Source: Chloroflexi bacterium CFX4 (GTDB lineage: Bacteria > Chloroflexota > Anaerolineae > Aggregatilineales > UBA2796). From it: 64,000 nucleotides of DNA. The stretch lies in assembly GCA_021404685.1 (NCBI GenBank), contig QWHC01000005.1, positions 150,408-214,407 on the forward strand. Direction: 5' to 3'. The notes beneath the pieces were generated by a model that saw only the letters and a program-made list of their open reading frames with translations, was not told where the DNA came from and did no database searches. The number at the start of each line of letters is the position of its first letter. Position 1 is the first letter of the stretch. The position numbers were made by a program, and so were the translations under genes. Positions 44,985 to 54,371 of the stretch are shown here, piece by piece.

Positions 44985-46158
44985 ATTGGCGGCGCGCAAC
45001 CGTGCCCTTGCCGAACAGCGCCACGCACCGCGCCGATCCGAGCGGCTGCGCGCTGATCTGCTGCGCCTGATCGCTGCCCTGCCAACCTGGAAGGCACGGC
45101 GTGCCGATCCGCAGACGTTTCTGCTCATCCGCCCTGATCACATTGGCGACGCGCTGCTGACCATGCCAGCCATCCGCGCCTTACGTGCGGCACAGCCACA
45201 AGCGCGCCTGATCGCGCTGTGCGGCGCGTGGTCGGCAGAGGTGTTCGCCGCCTATCAGGAGATTGATCAGGTCCTTACGCTACCCTTTGCCGGCTTTGCG
45301 CGTGGCGTACCGAAAGGCAGCCTATGGAGTCCTTATCGGCAAGCGTGGCGTGCTGCGCGGGGATTGCGGCAGGTTGGCGCGGGCGTGGCGATCATCTTTC
45401 GCCCTGACCACTGGTGGGGCGCACTGTTAGCAAAGTGGGCGGGCATTCCGCAGCGCGTGGGCTACGATCTGCCCAGTGTTGCACCCTTCCTAACGCGGGC
45501 GCTGCCTTACCGCGAGGCGCACTGTGTGTTGGAAAATGCTGCGCTGGTGGCAGACTGGACGGGCGGACACACAGCAGGGCGCCTGAGCGCGCCGTTTCCC
45601 TTCACAGCCGATGACCAAGCCTATGTGCGGGGTCTGTTGGGCGCACACGCCGCAGCGCGTTATGTAGTCATTCATGTGGGCGCAGGCAGCGTTTATAAAA
45701 CATGGTCGGCAGCGGGCTGGGCATACGTGGCGGATAAATTGGCGGAGAGGCTCGGCGCAGTCATCGTGCTGACGGGGAGCGAGCGCGAACACAGCGCAGC
45801 GGCTGCCATCCGCGCTGAAATGCGGGCGGTGGCATTCTCGCTGGTGGGCGAGACCAACCTGAGCCAACTGGCAGCACTTTACGCAGAGGCAGCGGTTGTG
45901 CTGGGCGCGGATACCGGTCCGCTGCATGTGGCTGTTTCAGTGGGCGCGCCGAGCGTGCAGCTTTTCGGTCCGGCTGATCCAAAGCGCTTTGGTGCATGGG
46001 GCGACTCTCATCGGCACCTGATGCTTACGGCGGAAATTGGCTGCCGTCCGTGCCGCATCTTGGATTGGTCAGACGATGCGGCGGATAAACATCCGTGCCT
46101 GCGCCTGATTCGGCGTGAGGATGTGCTATCGGCAGCCCTGCGCGTTGCACGTGCCTAG
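44962..46158 (+). CDS. GT9 family (heptosyltransferase-like) glycosyltransferase
   Basis: The frame is open from 44863, but the TTG at 44962 follows AAAGG and fits the family start. The 398-residue protein has [23 protein letters not shown] near residue 48 and [38 protein letters not shown]. The donor-site block [29 protein letters not shown] is characteristic of ADP-heptose-type transferases. Such enzymes also occur in organisms without LPS. Its end overlaps the recA end by four bases (convergent). Confidence 0.85.
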   Translation: MNALQLAELAARNRALAEQRHAPRRSERLRADLLRLIAALPTWKARRADPQTFLLIRPDHIGDALLTMPAIRALRAAQPQARLIALCGAWSAEVFAAYQEIDQVLTLPFAGFARGVPKGSLWSPYRQAWRAARGLRQVGAGVAIIFRPDHWWGALLAKWAGIPQRVGYDLPSVAPFLTRALPYREAHCVLENAALVADWTGGHTAGRLSAPFPFTADDQAYVRGLLGAHAAARYVVIHVGAGSVYKTWSAAGWAYVADKLAERLGAVIVLTGSEREHSAAAAIRAEMRAVAFSLVGETNLSQLAALYAEAAVVLGADTGPLHVAVSVGAPSVQLFGPADPKRFGAWGDSHRHLMLTAEIGCRPCRILDWSDDAADKHPCLRLIRREDVLSAALRVARA

Positions 46159-47159
46159 GTCGGCTTCACTAAGCCATACTGTGTGCGGATTGCCTGTTCA
46201 ATGGCTGCGGCAAGGGCGGCGTTTTCCTTCAGAAAATTCTTGGCAGCCTCGCGCCCTTGCCCCAAAAGCTGTTCACCGTAGCGATAGAAGGCGCCGCGCT
46301 TCTCCAAGACGCCAATCTCGGCGCCAATATCCAAAATATCGCCCACCTTGCTGATGCCTTCGTTGAACATGATGTCAAACTCAGCCTCGCGGAAGGGCGG
46401 CGCCACTTTATTCTTGGTGACGCGGACGCGCACATGGTTGCCAATATCTTCCTCGCCGCTTTTGATGCCCTGCGTGCGGCGAATATCAAGGCGCACGCTG
46501 GCGTAAAATTTCAAGGCGCGCCCGCCGGTGGTCACTTCTGGGCTGCCATAGACGATGCCGACTTTCTCGCGCAGTTGGTTGGTAAAGAGCATCACTGCGT
46601 TGGAATGGCTGATCGCACCGCTGAGCTTGCGCAATGCTTGGCTCATCAAGCGCGCTTGCAAGCCGACGAACGAATCGCCCATCTCGCCTTCGATCTCTGC
46701 CTTTGGCACAAGGGCGGCAACGCTATCTAGCACGATCACATCAAAGGCGGCAGAGCGCACCAACGCCTCGCAAATTTCTAGCGCTTGTTCGGCGTAGTCA
46801 GGCTGTGAAATCCACAAACTGTTCACATTCACGCCAATGCGCGCTGCGTAGCGTGGGTCAAGGGCGTGTTCCATGTCAATAAAGGCGCAAGCACCGCCTT
46901 GCCGCTGTGCCTCAGCAATGATGTGCAGGCAGATGGTGGTCTTCCCGCTGCTCTCTGGTCCGTAAATTTCGGTAATGCGTCCGCGTGGCACGCCGCCAAC
47001 GCCAAGCGCAATATCCAGCGCCAGCGAACCGCTTGGGATCGCCTGCACTTGTAAATGCTGCGCCTCTCCCAGCCGCAACACAGTGCCTTCGCCAAAGCGT
47101 TTGGTCAGGTCTTGTACGGTGGCATCCAGTGCTTTTTTGCGTCCGTCATCAGTGGTCAT
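46155..47159 (-). CDS. recA: Recombinase A
   Basis: A 334-residue RecA: Walker [21 protein letters not shown] (about 66-85), the MAW/Walker B region [19 protein letters not shown] (about 140-158), and the L2 loop and DNA-binding [27 protein letters not shown] (about 178-205). The C-terminal domain is short. It forms filaments on ssDNA for strand exchange and SOS signalling. Its gene begins six bases after a PadR-family gene, so the two are transcribed together. Confidence 0.97.
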   Translation of the reverse strand: MTTDDGRKKALDATVQDLTKRFGEGTVLRLGEAQHLQVQAIPSGSLALDIALGVGGVPRGRITEIYGPESSGKTTICLHIIAEAQRQGGACAFIDMEHALDPRYAARIGVNVNSLWISQPDYAEQALEICEALVRSAAFDVIVLDSVAALVPKAEIEGEMGDSFVGLQARLMSQALRKLSGAISHSNAVMLFTNQLREKVGIVYGSPEVTTGGRALKFYASVRLDIRRTQGIKSGEEDIGNHVRVRVTKNKVAPPFREAEFDIMFNEGISKVGDILDIGAEIGVLEKRGAFYRYGEQLLGQGREAAKNFLKENAALAAAIEQAIRTQYGLVKPT

Positions 47160-47165
47160 AGGTGG

Positions 47166-47879
47166 CTAGGCGTCCTCAGGCGTATCTTCAGAGTCTTTGG
47201 GAATGGGCTTGATCTCGGTGCGTACTGCCGGCGGCGTTGGCATACGGTCGGTAGAGACGGGCTGCGTGCGCTGCTTATGCACGGAGTCAGGGTCTTGGGG
47301 CAAGATGACTTGGCGCTCACGCGGCACAATGTGCGGTTCGATAGGCGTTGCTGGGTCATCGGGTGCTTGGGCTTCCCAGGCGGGAATAAAATCTTTCAGC
47401 CACACCAATTCTGCTTCAAGCATATGCAGGCGGTGTTCATACATCGCAGCGGCGGCAAAGGTGAGCGTCGGTTTTTCGCGCAGATAGGTTTCGCGCAGGC
47501 GCAGAATTTGCAGGTTCAAATCCTGCTGCCTGCCCAGCAGCGAGGTCAGGATTTGGCTCTTTTTGAGGGCAGAAAGGTTCGCCAAGCCTTGCTCAAAGCC
47601 TTTGTCGTAGGCGCGTGCGGTGCCGATCAGATCGGCAATCGAGGTTTGCAGCACACCAAGCCCAGCAGGGCTAATGGAGAAAAGACGGCGTCCATCGCCA
47701 TCGGTCTCTTGGCGCACCAAGCCTTGCCGTTCCAGCTTATCCAGCACATAGTACATGGAAGACGCGCCAATTGCCGTCCAACGGCGCAAGCCGCGCAGTT
47801 CGATGACTTTACTCAACTCATGGTCGTAGCTTGGCTTTTCATGAAGCAAGCTGAGGATAGCTAGTTCGGCATCGGTCAT
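47166..47879 (-). CDS. PadR family transcriptional regulator, first gene of the recA operon
   Basis: The ATG at 47879 (AGGCAACCA upstream) starts a PadR winged-helix domain: LAILSLLHEKPSYDHELSKVI, then GASSMYYVLDKLERQGLVRQ, then a long helical dimer region, for 237 residues in all. The tail (from about residue 170) is rich in Pro, Thr and Asp and is not part of the family. The longer frame from 48047 would place 56 unrelated residues in front. It ends six bases before recA, which suggests it controls recA together with itself. Ligand and operator are unknown. Confidence 0.82.
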   Translation of the reverse strand: MTDAELAILSLLHEKPSYDHELSKVIELRGLRRWTAIGASSMYYVLDKLERQGLVRQETDGDGRRLFSISPAGLGVLQTSIADLIGTARAYDKGFEQGLANLSALKKSQILTSLLGRQQDLNLQILRLRETYLREKPTLTFAAAAMYEHRLHMLEAELVWLKDFIPAWEAQAPDDPATPIEPHIVPRERQVILPQDPDSVHKQRTQPVSTDRMPTPPAVRTEIKPIPKDSEDTPEDA

Positions 47880-47918
47880 GGTTTGGTTGCCTCGCGCATC
47901 TGCCCACGCATACCGATC

Positions 47919-47947
47919 AGAGTAACACGGATGGGCGCGTGCGTCAA
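47919..47947 (-). promoter_or_regulatory. Predicted promoter of the padR-recA operon
   Basis: Minus-strand TTGACG (47942-47947), a 17-base spacer and TACTCT (47919-47924). The start near 47912 leaves about 33 bases to the padR ATG, which again supports the shorter PadR start. No SOS-type palindrome is evident in the spacer. Confidence 0.55.
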
Positions 47948-48083
47948 TCACTGTTAGGGTAGGAAGTGTAGTGGAATTTGTGGTGGTACACTCTCCTAAT
48001 GGGACGTGCGTTAGCGCGCCTGTGTGGCGAACGGGCGGAGATGCCAAGCGATGCTGCCATGAAGGGTAGGATATCTGAACCCT

Positions 48084-49016
48084 CTAACCTGAGCAAGCGC
48101 GCCCATACGGATCGGGTGTTGGCGCGTAACCAATACCAACCGTTGGCGCATTCGGCTGGTCAATCGGGCGTGGCAGCGTATGAAAGGTTGCGCCGCGCTG
48201 GCGCAGTTCCTTGATAATGGCGGGCAAGGTTGCTTGTGTCAGCGGTGCGGCGTCGTGCATCAGCAAGATCAAGCCATCGCGCACCTCAGCGGCACGGCGC
48301 GGTGGATTGCCTGTACACAGGTAGCTCTCCACACCTTGATAAGCGCCGCGCCCACGAATAACCCAATCCAGCATGGCAGCTTCGTCCACAGGATATAAGG
48401 CGCGCTGTGGGACGCTATCGCCGTTGGTAAGGTGCCAGCCGCTGTAGTCATAGACGCCCTTCAACCACGCCACCTCTGAACGGTAGCCGCGCAGAAATGG
48501 CGCGTTCTCCAGCAGCGTGAAATTTTTCAGGTCTAAGAAGCTGTTTAAGCCGTTATTGCCGCCGGGACGCCGAAATAAGCGTGGCTGTGCCAAATATTTG
48601 GCATAGGCGTCCGGATTGGCAGCCTCTAATATGCTCCGAACGCGGCGCTCGCACAAGATGTATTGCTGTGCCAGCAGCGCCATAGGCGATTCATCTTCAA
48701 CTGTGTTGCCGCCTTGCCGCCATAAATGGTTGCCGATGGCGTGTCCATCCTGAATAATGCGCGCCAAAATGCCGCCTTCCCAATCGTTAATGGCGATGCC
48801 GTGCAGGAAGAAGGTGGCGCGTACACTTTCTTGCTTCAAAATATCAAGAATGGTTGTTGTTGCGCCGCTGCCATCGGGATTGGTGGTCGGTCCATCATCG
48901 AAGGTCAAATACATGCGGAACGGCACATTTTCGGCGTGGACGGGCTGGCGCAGGGTGAGGGCAGCCGCACCGAGTGCAGCCGCTTTTAGGAAGGCGCGGC
49001 GGTTGAAGAGCGGCAT
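48084..49016 (-). CDS. Tat-exported polysaccharide deacetylase (NodB family)
   Basis: A 310-residue carbohydrate esterase 4. It starts with a twin-arginine type signal (FNRRAFLKAAALGAAALTL). The NodB core begins MYLTFDDGPTTNPDGSG with the catalytic Asp pair, and later has GHAIGNHLWRQ with the metal-binding His-x3-His. It should remove N-acetyl groups from peptidoglycan or a secreted glycan. It ends the run of two minus-strand envelope genes and starts three bases after the LysM protein gene. Confidence 0.87.
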   Translation of the reverse strand: MPLFNRRAFLKAAALGAAALTLRQPVHAENVPFRMYLTFDDGPTTNPDGSGATTTILDILKQESVRATFFLHGIAINDWEGGILARIIQDGHAIGNHLWRQGGNTVEDESPMALLAQQYILCERRVRSILEAANPDAYAKYLAQPRLFRRPGGNNGLNSFLDLKNFTLLENAPFLRGYRSEVAWLKGVYDYSGWHLTNGDSVPQRALYPVDEAAMLDWVIRGRGAYQGVESYLCTGNPPRRAAEVRDGLILLMHDAAPLTQATLPAIIKELRQRGATFHTLPRPIDQPNAPTVGIGYAPTPDPYGRACSG

Positions 49017-49019
49017 CTA

Positions 49020-51281
49020 TTAACTCCGACGGACGATAACTGCTGCGGCTAAACCACTCAGCAGAGTTAGCCCAGCAAGGGCGATAATCACCACACCGGG
49101 ATTTTCCACGAGGAAAGCAAGCAGCGGACCTTGGTTGCTCTCACTTGTGGCAACGGTTGAAGGCGGCGGCAGTTCAAGGGCGGCGGGCAGAGATGTTGGC
49201 TGATAGCTGCCAGCAGCGCCAAAGCCCACCATGAGCGCCACGCCACGCAGCACTTCCACTTGGAGTTGGCTAGCTGTGGTCATGCCATAGGTCTCCGGTG
49301 GCACAGCCACAAGGGTATACGTGCCTTGCGCTAAATCGGCAAAGCAGGCAGGTGTGCCAGCCGCTGTGCTGAGCGTGCGTGTCTCCATCCCTTCTTGCAG
49401 CAAGTTGATCTGCATTCCGGTTAGCAGCGGTTCGCCCTGATCGCGCAGACGGTTGGTGTTAGCATCATCAAAGGCAAGCACACACAAGCGCGTTTGATCC
49501 GGTTGAATGGACTCCATCGCAATAACGGGAATTGATAAGGCAACTTCCGTTGGCGGGATAAGCGTTGGCAAGGCAGCGGTGGTTGGGATGGCTGTTGCGG
49601 ACGCTTGTATTGCGGCAAGTGGCGTAGAGCTTGGCAAGTCGGAGGCGCTTAACGCGGGTGCATTATCGGTGGGTGTGCTGATGACAATCTCAAAGCCTGA
49701 GGCAGTGGGTGAGACGGAAGGCTGTTCGGCAGTGCTGAACGGCGGTGCGGGCGCGGCGTCCGTCGGCGAGGCGGTTGGCTGTGCCGTAGCTGTGTTCACC
49801 ACAACTTCAAGGGCGATCTGGGTAGGTTGCTCGGTGGGTGTTTCAGTAGGAGCGCGTGTGGTGATGGGTTCGGGCGTTGGGTCATCGGTGGGCGTTGGGG
49901 TGGTGATGACTACTTGCAGAGCTGTTGGCGTGCCAGTCGGTAAGATAAGCGCAGTTTCAGTGGGTTTGGCTGTAGATGTTTCAGCAGGGATTTCAGTAGA
50001 GGTTGAGGTCGCGCTCGTCAAGAGCGCGACGGTCTCAACAGTTGGGGCAACACTGCCGCTTGTGCGGGTGGCAAAAGTGCTGCGCGGCTGAATGCGGACG
50101 GTTAGGATGCGGCGTACATCCTGCGGCGGAATGTTCAAGCGGTACTTTGTGGGTGAGGCAGGCACTTCGGCGGCTGCAACAAGGGTTGCCGCTGGCGTCA
50201 GGTTTTCGCCGCTGGCTTTGGGCGTGTTCGTAACGACCGTCACTGGGATGATAGTCACCGAGATGCCGCCGCCGCTGCTGGGCGTATTGGTTGGTAACAC
50301 GATGAAAGGCGTCGGTGTGGATGTTAGTGGAACATTCGGATCAGGCGTGGGTGTTGCCGTCACCACCACAAAAGTGACATTCGGCGCAGGCGTTTTAATG
50401 ATGAGCTGCTGCCCAATTTGCAGCACATATTCCTCAGGTGGAATATTGTTCAGGCGGCGCAGTTCGGTCACGGTGATGTTGTAGGCAACTGCGATAGAGA
50501 AGAGTGTATCGCCTTGAATGACCGTATGAATGATGCTGCCATCAGGGCGAGCGTTTTGCGGCGTGACGAATGGTACATCACGCGGCACCGTCGGCGGAAT
50601 TGGCACGCCACCGGCACCACCGCTGCCTGCGCCGGAGAGCAGGCTGACGTTATCCCAATACACATCGTTCAGCAGCATTCCAACGGATTGCGTGGCATTC
50701 AGAAAGACCGTAACGCCGTTATCATTTTCAGAACGCGCTTCAATGCTCATGGGCAGAAACTGATCGAAGGGCTGAATGTAGGCTGACCATTTGACGGTTG
50801 GCGCGTTCGGATCGCGCCCGCCGGTTGGATCAATGCCGATGCGAACCTGCGCGCCTGATTCGCGCTGTGAAGTGCGCGGACTTTCGGCAGTGATGCACGA
50901 ATCCTGCCGATCACAGGTGAAAATATTAGCATAGGCGCTGAATACTAGTGGTGTGCCTGCCCGAACGCCTGCCACAAACTGATAGGCATTCATGGTGAAG
51001 GCATATTTAGAGGTAGAGACCTTCCAAGATGATCCAAAGCCGGGAAATTCGTTAAACACCCAGTCCTGCTTGGAAGAATTAACTGGCACATTGGCGGTAA
51101 GCGTCCAGCCTGTTGGCACAACGCCGCCCGTGCCGCCAACATAGGAATCCATGCCGTTGTTGGTGAGCAATTCCACGCCTTGTGCGCGCACGGAAATTAG
51201 CCCACGCACGGTCAGGATGAGTGTGAGCGCTAAAGCGCAGCCCAACACTGCCGCGAAATGGCGTTTTCGTAAGCGGATCAC
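49020..51281 (-). CDS. LysM surface protein with Thr-Pro stalk, SdrD-like domain and C-terminal anchor
   Basis: The GTG at 51281, behind AGGAG, starts a signal peptide (FAAVLGCALALTLILTVRGL). Next come a beta-sandwich CBM-like region (about 35-200), a LysM domain (VIQGDTLFSIAVAYNITVTEL, about 235-280), and a long Thr/Pro/Ser stalk (about 290-620). An SdrD/Cna B-like domain (about 625-715, CVLAFDDANTNRLRDQGEPL) precedes a final membrane helix (GVVIIALAGLTLLSGLAAAVIV) followed by RRS. It would bind peptidoglycan through LysM and stay attached by the tail. It is coupled to the deacetylase gene downstream. Confidence 0.78.
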   Translation of the reverse strand: MIRLRKRHFAAVLGCALALTLILTVRGLISVRAQGVELLTNNGMDSYVGGTGGVVPTGWTLTANVPVNSSKQDWVFNEFPGFGSSWKVSTSKYAFTMNAYQFVAGVRAGTPLVFSAYANIFTCDRQDSCITAESPRTSQRESGAQVRIGIDPTGGRDPNAPTVKWSAYIQPFDQFLPMSIEARSENDNGVTVFLNATQSVGMLLNDVYWDNVSLLSGAGSGGAGGVPIPPTVPRDVPFVTPQNARPDGSIIHTVIQGDTLFSIAVAYNITVTELRRLNNIPPEEYVLQIGQQLIIKTPAPNVTFVVVTATPTPDPNVPLTSTPTPFIVLPTNTPSSGGGISVTIIPVTVVTNTPKASGENLTPAATLVAAAEVPASPTKYRLNIPPQDVRRILTVRIQPRSTFATRTSGSVAPTVETVALLTSATSTSTEIPAETSTAKPTETALILPTGTPTALQVVITTPTPTDDPTPEPITTRAPTETPTEQPTQIALEVVVNTATAQPTASPTDAAPAPPFSTAEQPSVSPTASGFEIVISTPTDNAPALSASDLPSSTPLAAIQASATAIPTTAALPTLIPPTEVALSIPVIAMESIQPDQTRLCVLAFDDANTNRLRDQGEPLLTGMQINLLQEGMETRTLSTAAGTPACFADLAQGTYTLVAVPPETYGMTTASQLQVEVLRGVALMVGFGAAGSYQPTSLPAALELPPPSTVATSESNQGPLLAFLVENPGVVIIALAGLTLLSGLAAAVIVRRS

Positions 51282-51426
51282 TGCATCCGTACTCCTCATA
51301 ATCCAAATCCAAACGGGCATTATAACACATCGCCAAATCTGCTCAGCAACCACCTTTCGCCCTACGCTCGCCCTACGGCGCTGAGCGGGCAACGCCGCAA
51401 TCAAGCTGAAAAAACATGCTGCACGC

Positions 51427-51467
51427 AAAAAATGCCCGTCCACAACAATCGTGTGAACGGGCATTTT
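51427..51467 (-). terminator. Intrinsic terminator after the receiver pair
   Basis: AAAATGCCCGT (51429-51439) pairs with ACGGGCATTTT (51457-51467). On the minus strand the stem is followed by a run of T, so it ends the transcript of the two receiver genes. Confidence 0.75.
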
Positions 51468-51501
51468 CTATAATATAAGTGCGAAATAGAATAGATGAGG
51501 A

Positions 51502-51867
51502 TCAGCCGACGAAACGGGCAACCGTCTCTAGCAAATCGGCGCGGTTGATCGGCTTGTGCATGTATTCATCGCAGCCGGATGCCATAATGCGCTCACGGTC
51601 ACCTTTCATAGCGGCTGCGGTCAGGGCAATGATCGGGATATACTTTAGGTCAGAGCCTTTCAGGATCGCAGTTGCTTCCATGCCGTCCATGCCTGCCATG
51701 TTAATATCCATCAGGATCAGGTCGGGCAGTTCACGCTGAGCAGCCGCAATGCCTGCCAAGCCATCCTCAGCCTCCAGCACCTCATAGCCGGCTGCGGTCA
51801 GAATTTTCCGCACCAAGCGCCGATTTTGAAAATTGTCCTCAATGTAAAGGATTCGCTTTGCCGACAT
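51502..51867 (-). CDS. Single-domain response regulator
   Basis: A 121-residue CheY-like receiver: ILYIEDNFQNRRLVRKIL, Asp in LILMDINMAGMDG, Thr in ALTAAAMKGD and Lys in EYMHKPINRADL are all intact. ATG 51867 has a GAGGGAAA site; the frame upstream to 52143 is out of phase with family length. It overlaps the previous receiver by 29 bases, a rare arrangement of two separate receivers in one transcript, perhaps both fed by one kinase. Confidence 0.88.
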   Translation of the reverse strand: MSAKRILYIEDNFQNRRLVRKILTAAGYEVLEAEDGLAGIAAAQRELPDLILMDINMAGMDGMEATAILKGSDLKYIPIIALTAAAMKGDRERIMASGCDEYMHKPINRADLLETVARFVG

Positions 51868-52249
51868 GGGTATTTCCCTCTTTGTTGTGCTGCATAATTT
51901 CGCGGATTTGCTCTGGAAAAGTACGCGTATCAATCGGTTTGCTAATGAAGGCATCGCAGCCAAAGGCAAGTGCCAGCCGCTTGGCGCGGGCGCTGCATTC
52001 GGCGGTGAATGCCACAATGGGCAGGTGTGAAGCCTCTGTTGACCCACGCAGCCGTGAAACAACGACTTTGCCCTCCAGATCGGGCAAGTCCATATCCACA
52101 AGGATAACATCGGGATTGATCTCACGTGCCAAGCGTAAGCCATTTAAGCCATTTGGCGCGTGATGGACCTCAAAACCATGCGGTGTTAATACTTTAGCAA
52201 CCATGCGAGCCGCGTTGTGATCATCCTCAATCAAAAGCAGCGTGACCAT
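51839..52249 (-). CDS. Single-domain response regulator
   Basis: A 136-residue receiver: LLLIEDDHNAARMVAKVL, Asp in VILVDMDLPDLEG, Thr in IVAFTAECSA and Lys in AFISKPIDTRTF. The last 15 residues lie beyond the domain and overlap the start of the next receiver gene. No output domain is present. An inverted repeat lies 142 bases upstream. Confidence 0.88.
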   Translation of the reverse strand: MVTLLLIEDDHNAARMVAKVLTPHGFEVHHAPNGLNGLRLAREINPDVILVDMDLPDLEGKVVVSRLRGSTEASHLPIVAFTAECSARAKRLALAFGCDAFISKPIDTRTFPEQIREIMQHNKEGNTHVGKANPLH

Positions 52250-52390
52250 AAAATTACTGTCCTTATTCCCTAGAACTTAGCGTTCAATTTTCGCGGTCAC
52301 ATTGTAGGCGCGTTTAGCTATCCTGAATTATAGAAGCAAAATATACAATGTGTTCTGCTGAGACGTAACAGCCTTCTCACAAAAAATGTC

Positions 52391-52421
52391 GTGGAAACAC
52401 ACTAAGCATTTATGTTTCCAC
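52391..52421. promoter_or_regulatory. Perfect 9-bp inverted repeat upstream of the receiver pair
   Basis: GTGGAAACA (52391-52399) and TGTTTCCAC (52413-52421), loop 13. On the minus strand it is followed, after four bases, by six T, like a terminator or attenuator. The region from 52250 to 52665 has no recognised gene. Confidence 0.4.
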
Positions 52422-52665
52422 AACTATAGAGCAGGTTTTCTAAATGATCAATAGGCGAAACTGATAGGGTGTGGTGAAGCCTGTTAGCCAATCCTTGCCT
52501 CCGCCATGCGTGCGGATCGGGATTGAGGATACGGTAAATGCCCAGTCTATTTGAGGCCATTCACACAGTTTGGGCAGGCATACCCTTCACCACTTCCCCA
52601 CGAATCGCAATGTTCCGACAGCCTATAGTTGTGTTATGCTTGTAGCACACACGGAGCGTTTGCCC

Positions 52666-53328
52666 ATGACCACCATTTTCCCAGTTGAAAAACAATGCGC
52701 CCATTGCGGACGCCACAGCGAGCATATCGTCATCGGCTCGACCAATACCTTTGGCAGCCCTGACCTTGATACGCGCCCGCCGGAGATGATGCGCTCCACC
52801 ATTCCGCACTGGGTGCAGCGTTGCCCGCACTGCGGCTATTGCAACAGCGATCTTGATCACCTGCTGCCGACGGCGGGACAGGTTATGTCTAGTGAGGCGT
52901 ACCGCGATCAGTTGGTAGAGCGCACGTTGCCAACCCTTGCCAACAGTTTCCTATGTTTGTCAATCATCTTGGCGGCGCAGGGCGAATTCACCCGCGCTGG
53001 CTGGAGCAGCCTGCACGCCGCATGGGTCTGTGATGATGAACGTGCGGCGCAAGGCGCGCTGCACTGCCGCCAGCGGGCAGCCAGCCTTTTTCAGGAAGCG
53101 CTTGCCAGTGGGCAGATGATCGCACGCCAAGCCGATGCCAGTGATGCGCTCTTGGTAGATGTGCTGCGGCGCAGCCTGCAATTTCCTCTAGCGCTCAGCT
53201 TGTGTGAGGACGGACTGCGGAAACACAGCGATGAGATTATCAAGGGCGTGCTGACCTTTCAAAAGCTGCTCATCCAACGGCAAGATAGCGGCTGCTACAC
53301 AGTGGCACAGGCACTTGGCAACGCCTAG
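52666..53328 (+). CDS. DUF2225-like zinc-binding protein
   Basis: A 221-residue protein with two CxxC pairs at the N-terminus (CAHCGRHSEHIVIGSTNTFG and RCPHCGYCNSDLDHLL, about residues 11 and 55), as in DUF2225 proteins. It is followed by a helical part with TPR-like segments (NSFLCLSIILAAQGEFTRAGWSSLHAAWVCDDE and SLFQEALASG). The frame opens at 52570, but ATG 52666 has CGGAG upstream. The function is not known; a zinc-dependent scaffold is likely. It overlaps the end of the convergent WD40 gene by four bases. Confidence 0.75.
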   Translation: MTTIFPVEKQCAHCGRHSEHIVIGSTNTFGSPDLDTRPPEMMRSTIPHWVQRCPHCGYCNSDLDHLLPTAGQVMSSEAYRDQLVERTLPTLANSFLCLSIILAAQGEFTRAGWSSLHAAWVCDDERAAQGALHCRQRAASLFQEALASGQMIARQADASDALLVDVLRRSLQFPLALSLCEDGLRKHSDEIIKGVLTFQKLLIQRQDSGCYTVAQALGNA

Positions 53329-54266
53329 TTTGGCATAAACGCAGCGCGTTGCAACACATGCAGCCCGCCTTCAACCGTGATAAGCGCCAGCCACGCACCA
53401 TCAGGCGAGAGTGCAGCCCTTTTCAGCGCCATGCCTGTTTCGGTGCGCCGCATAGGTTGATCAAGCCGCTGTGTGGTGTCCCAAACGCTTAGCGTGCCGT
53501 CCCGTCCAACGCTCAGCACAAAATTCCCATCCCAACCAAGCCCGATCACATGTGCGCCGTGCGTAAAGGCAAGCAACGGCTCACCACTTGCCCGCCAAAC
53601 GCGCAGCGTGCCATCCGCACCACCACTGGCAAAGCCATTGCCATCAGGTGCGTAGGCAAGCGCATAGACCTCATCCCGATGCGCCTGCGGATTGTTCGGC
53701 GAACTGCCATCCGCCACACGCCAAAGCAGCACACGGTTATCTGCGCCGCCGCTGACCAAGCCCGCGCCATCCGGCGTGAAAACGAGGCAGATCGCACGGC
53801 TGCGATGTTTGCTGAGCATCTGTTGTAGCGTGCCATCGGCGGCGTGCCACACGCGCACCGTGAAATCATCTCCTGCTGAGGCGAGCAGCGTGCCGTCAGG
53901 ACTCCACGCAATGCCATTCACCGCGCCGATATGCCCGCGCAAGGTCAGGCGGCGCACGCCATCGCGCACCTGCCACACGCGGATCACGCCGTCGTAGCGC
54001 GCCGCCGCAATCTGCTCACCGTCAGGACTCCAAACTAAGGCAGCCATGCCGCCGCTGGCAGCCAGTGGTTCAGCAAGCTGCCCGACGGCTACACCGCGCA
54101 GCGGATCATAGAACGTGATGCCGCCTTCTGTGCCAACTGCCAGCAAAGCGCTATCGGCACGCCACGCAAGGCTGAGCGCACCCTCACTGGGCAGCGAGCC
54201 AGCATGGGTTGGCGCTGCAAAGGGAAGCAAGCACAACAGCAGGATCAGCAGCAGGCGTAAGAACAC
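53325..54266 (-). CDS. Secreted WD40 repeat protein
   Basis: A signal peptide (LLLILLLCLLPFAAPTHAG) followed by about seven WD40 repeats, for example VRVWHAADGTLQQML, VLLWRVADGSS, LRVWRASGEPLLAFTHG and LSVWDTTQ. It forms one beta-propeller of 313 residues with GTG as start. There is no enzymatic domain. It is probably a protein-binding platform outside the cytoplasm. Confidence 0.82.
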   Translation of the reverse strand: MFLRLLLILLLCLLPFAAPTHAGSLPSEGALSLAWRADSALLAVGTEGGITFYDPLRGVAVGQLAEPLAASGGMAALVWSPDGEQIAAARYDGVIRVWQVRDGVRRLTLRGHIGAVNGIAWSPDGTLLASAGDDFTVRVWHAADGTLQQMLSKHRSRAICLVFTPDGAGLVSGGADNRVLLWRVADGSSPNNPQAHRDEVYALAYAPDGNGFASGGADGTLRVWRASGEPLLAFTHGAHVIGLGWDGNFVLSVGRDGTLSVWDTTQRLDQPMRRTETGMALKRAALSPDGAWLALITVEGGLHVLQRAAFMPN

Positions 54267-54371
54267 GGGCAGTTTCCATACTCAGTGGTCAGGCAGCGCA
54301 CAGTGTAGGCGAGATGCGCGCAAAGCGCAAGGCACAGCAGGGATTGCCATGCCTTGCCGCAAACAATTCGC

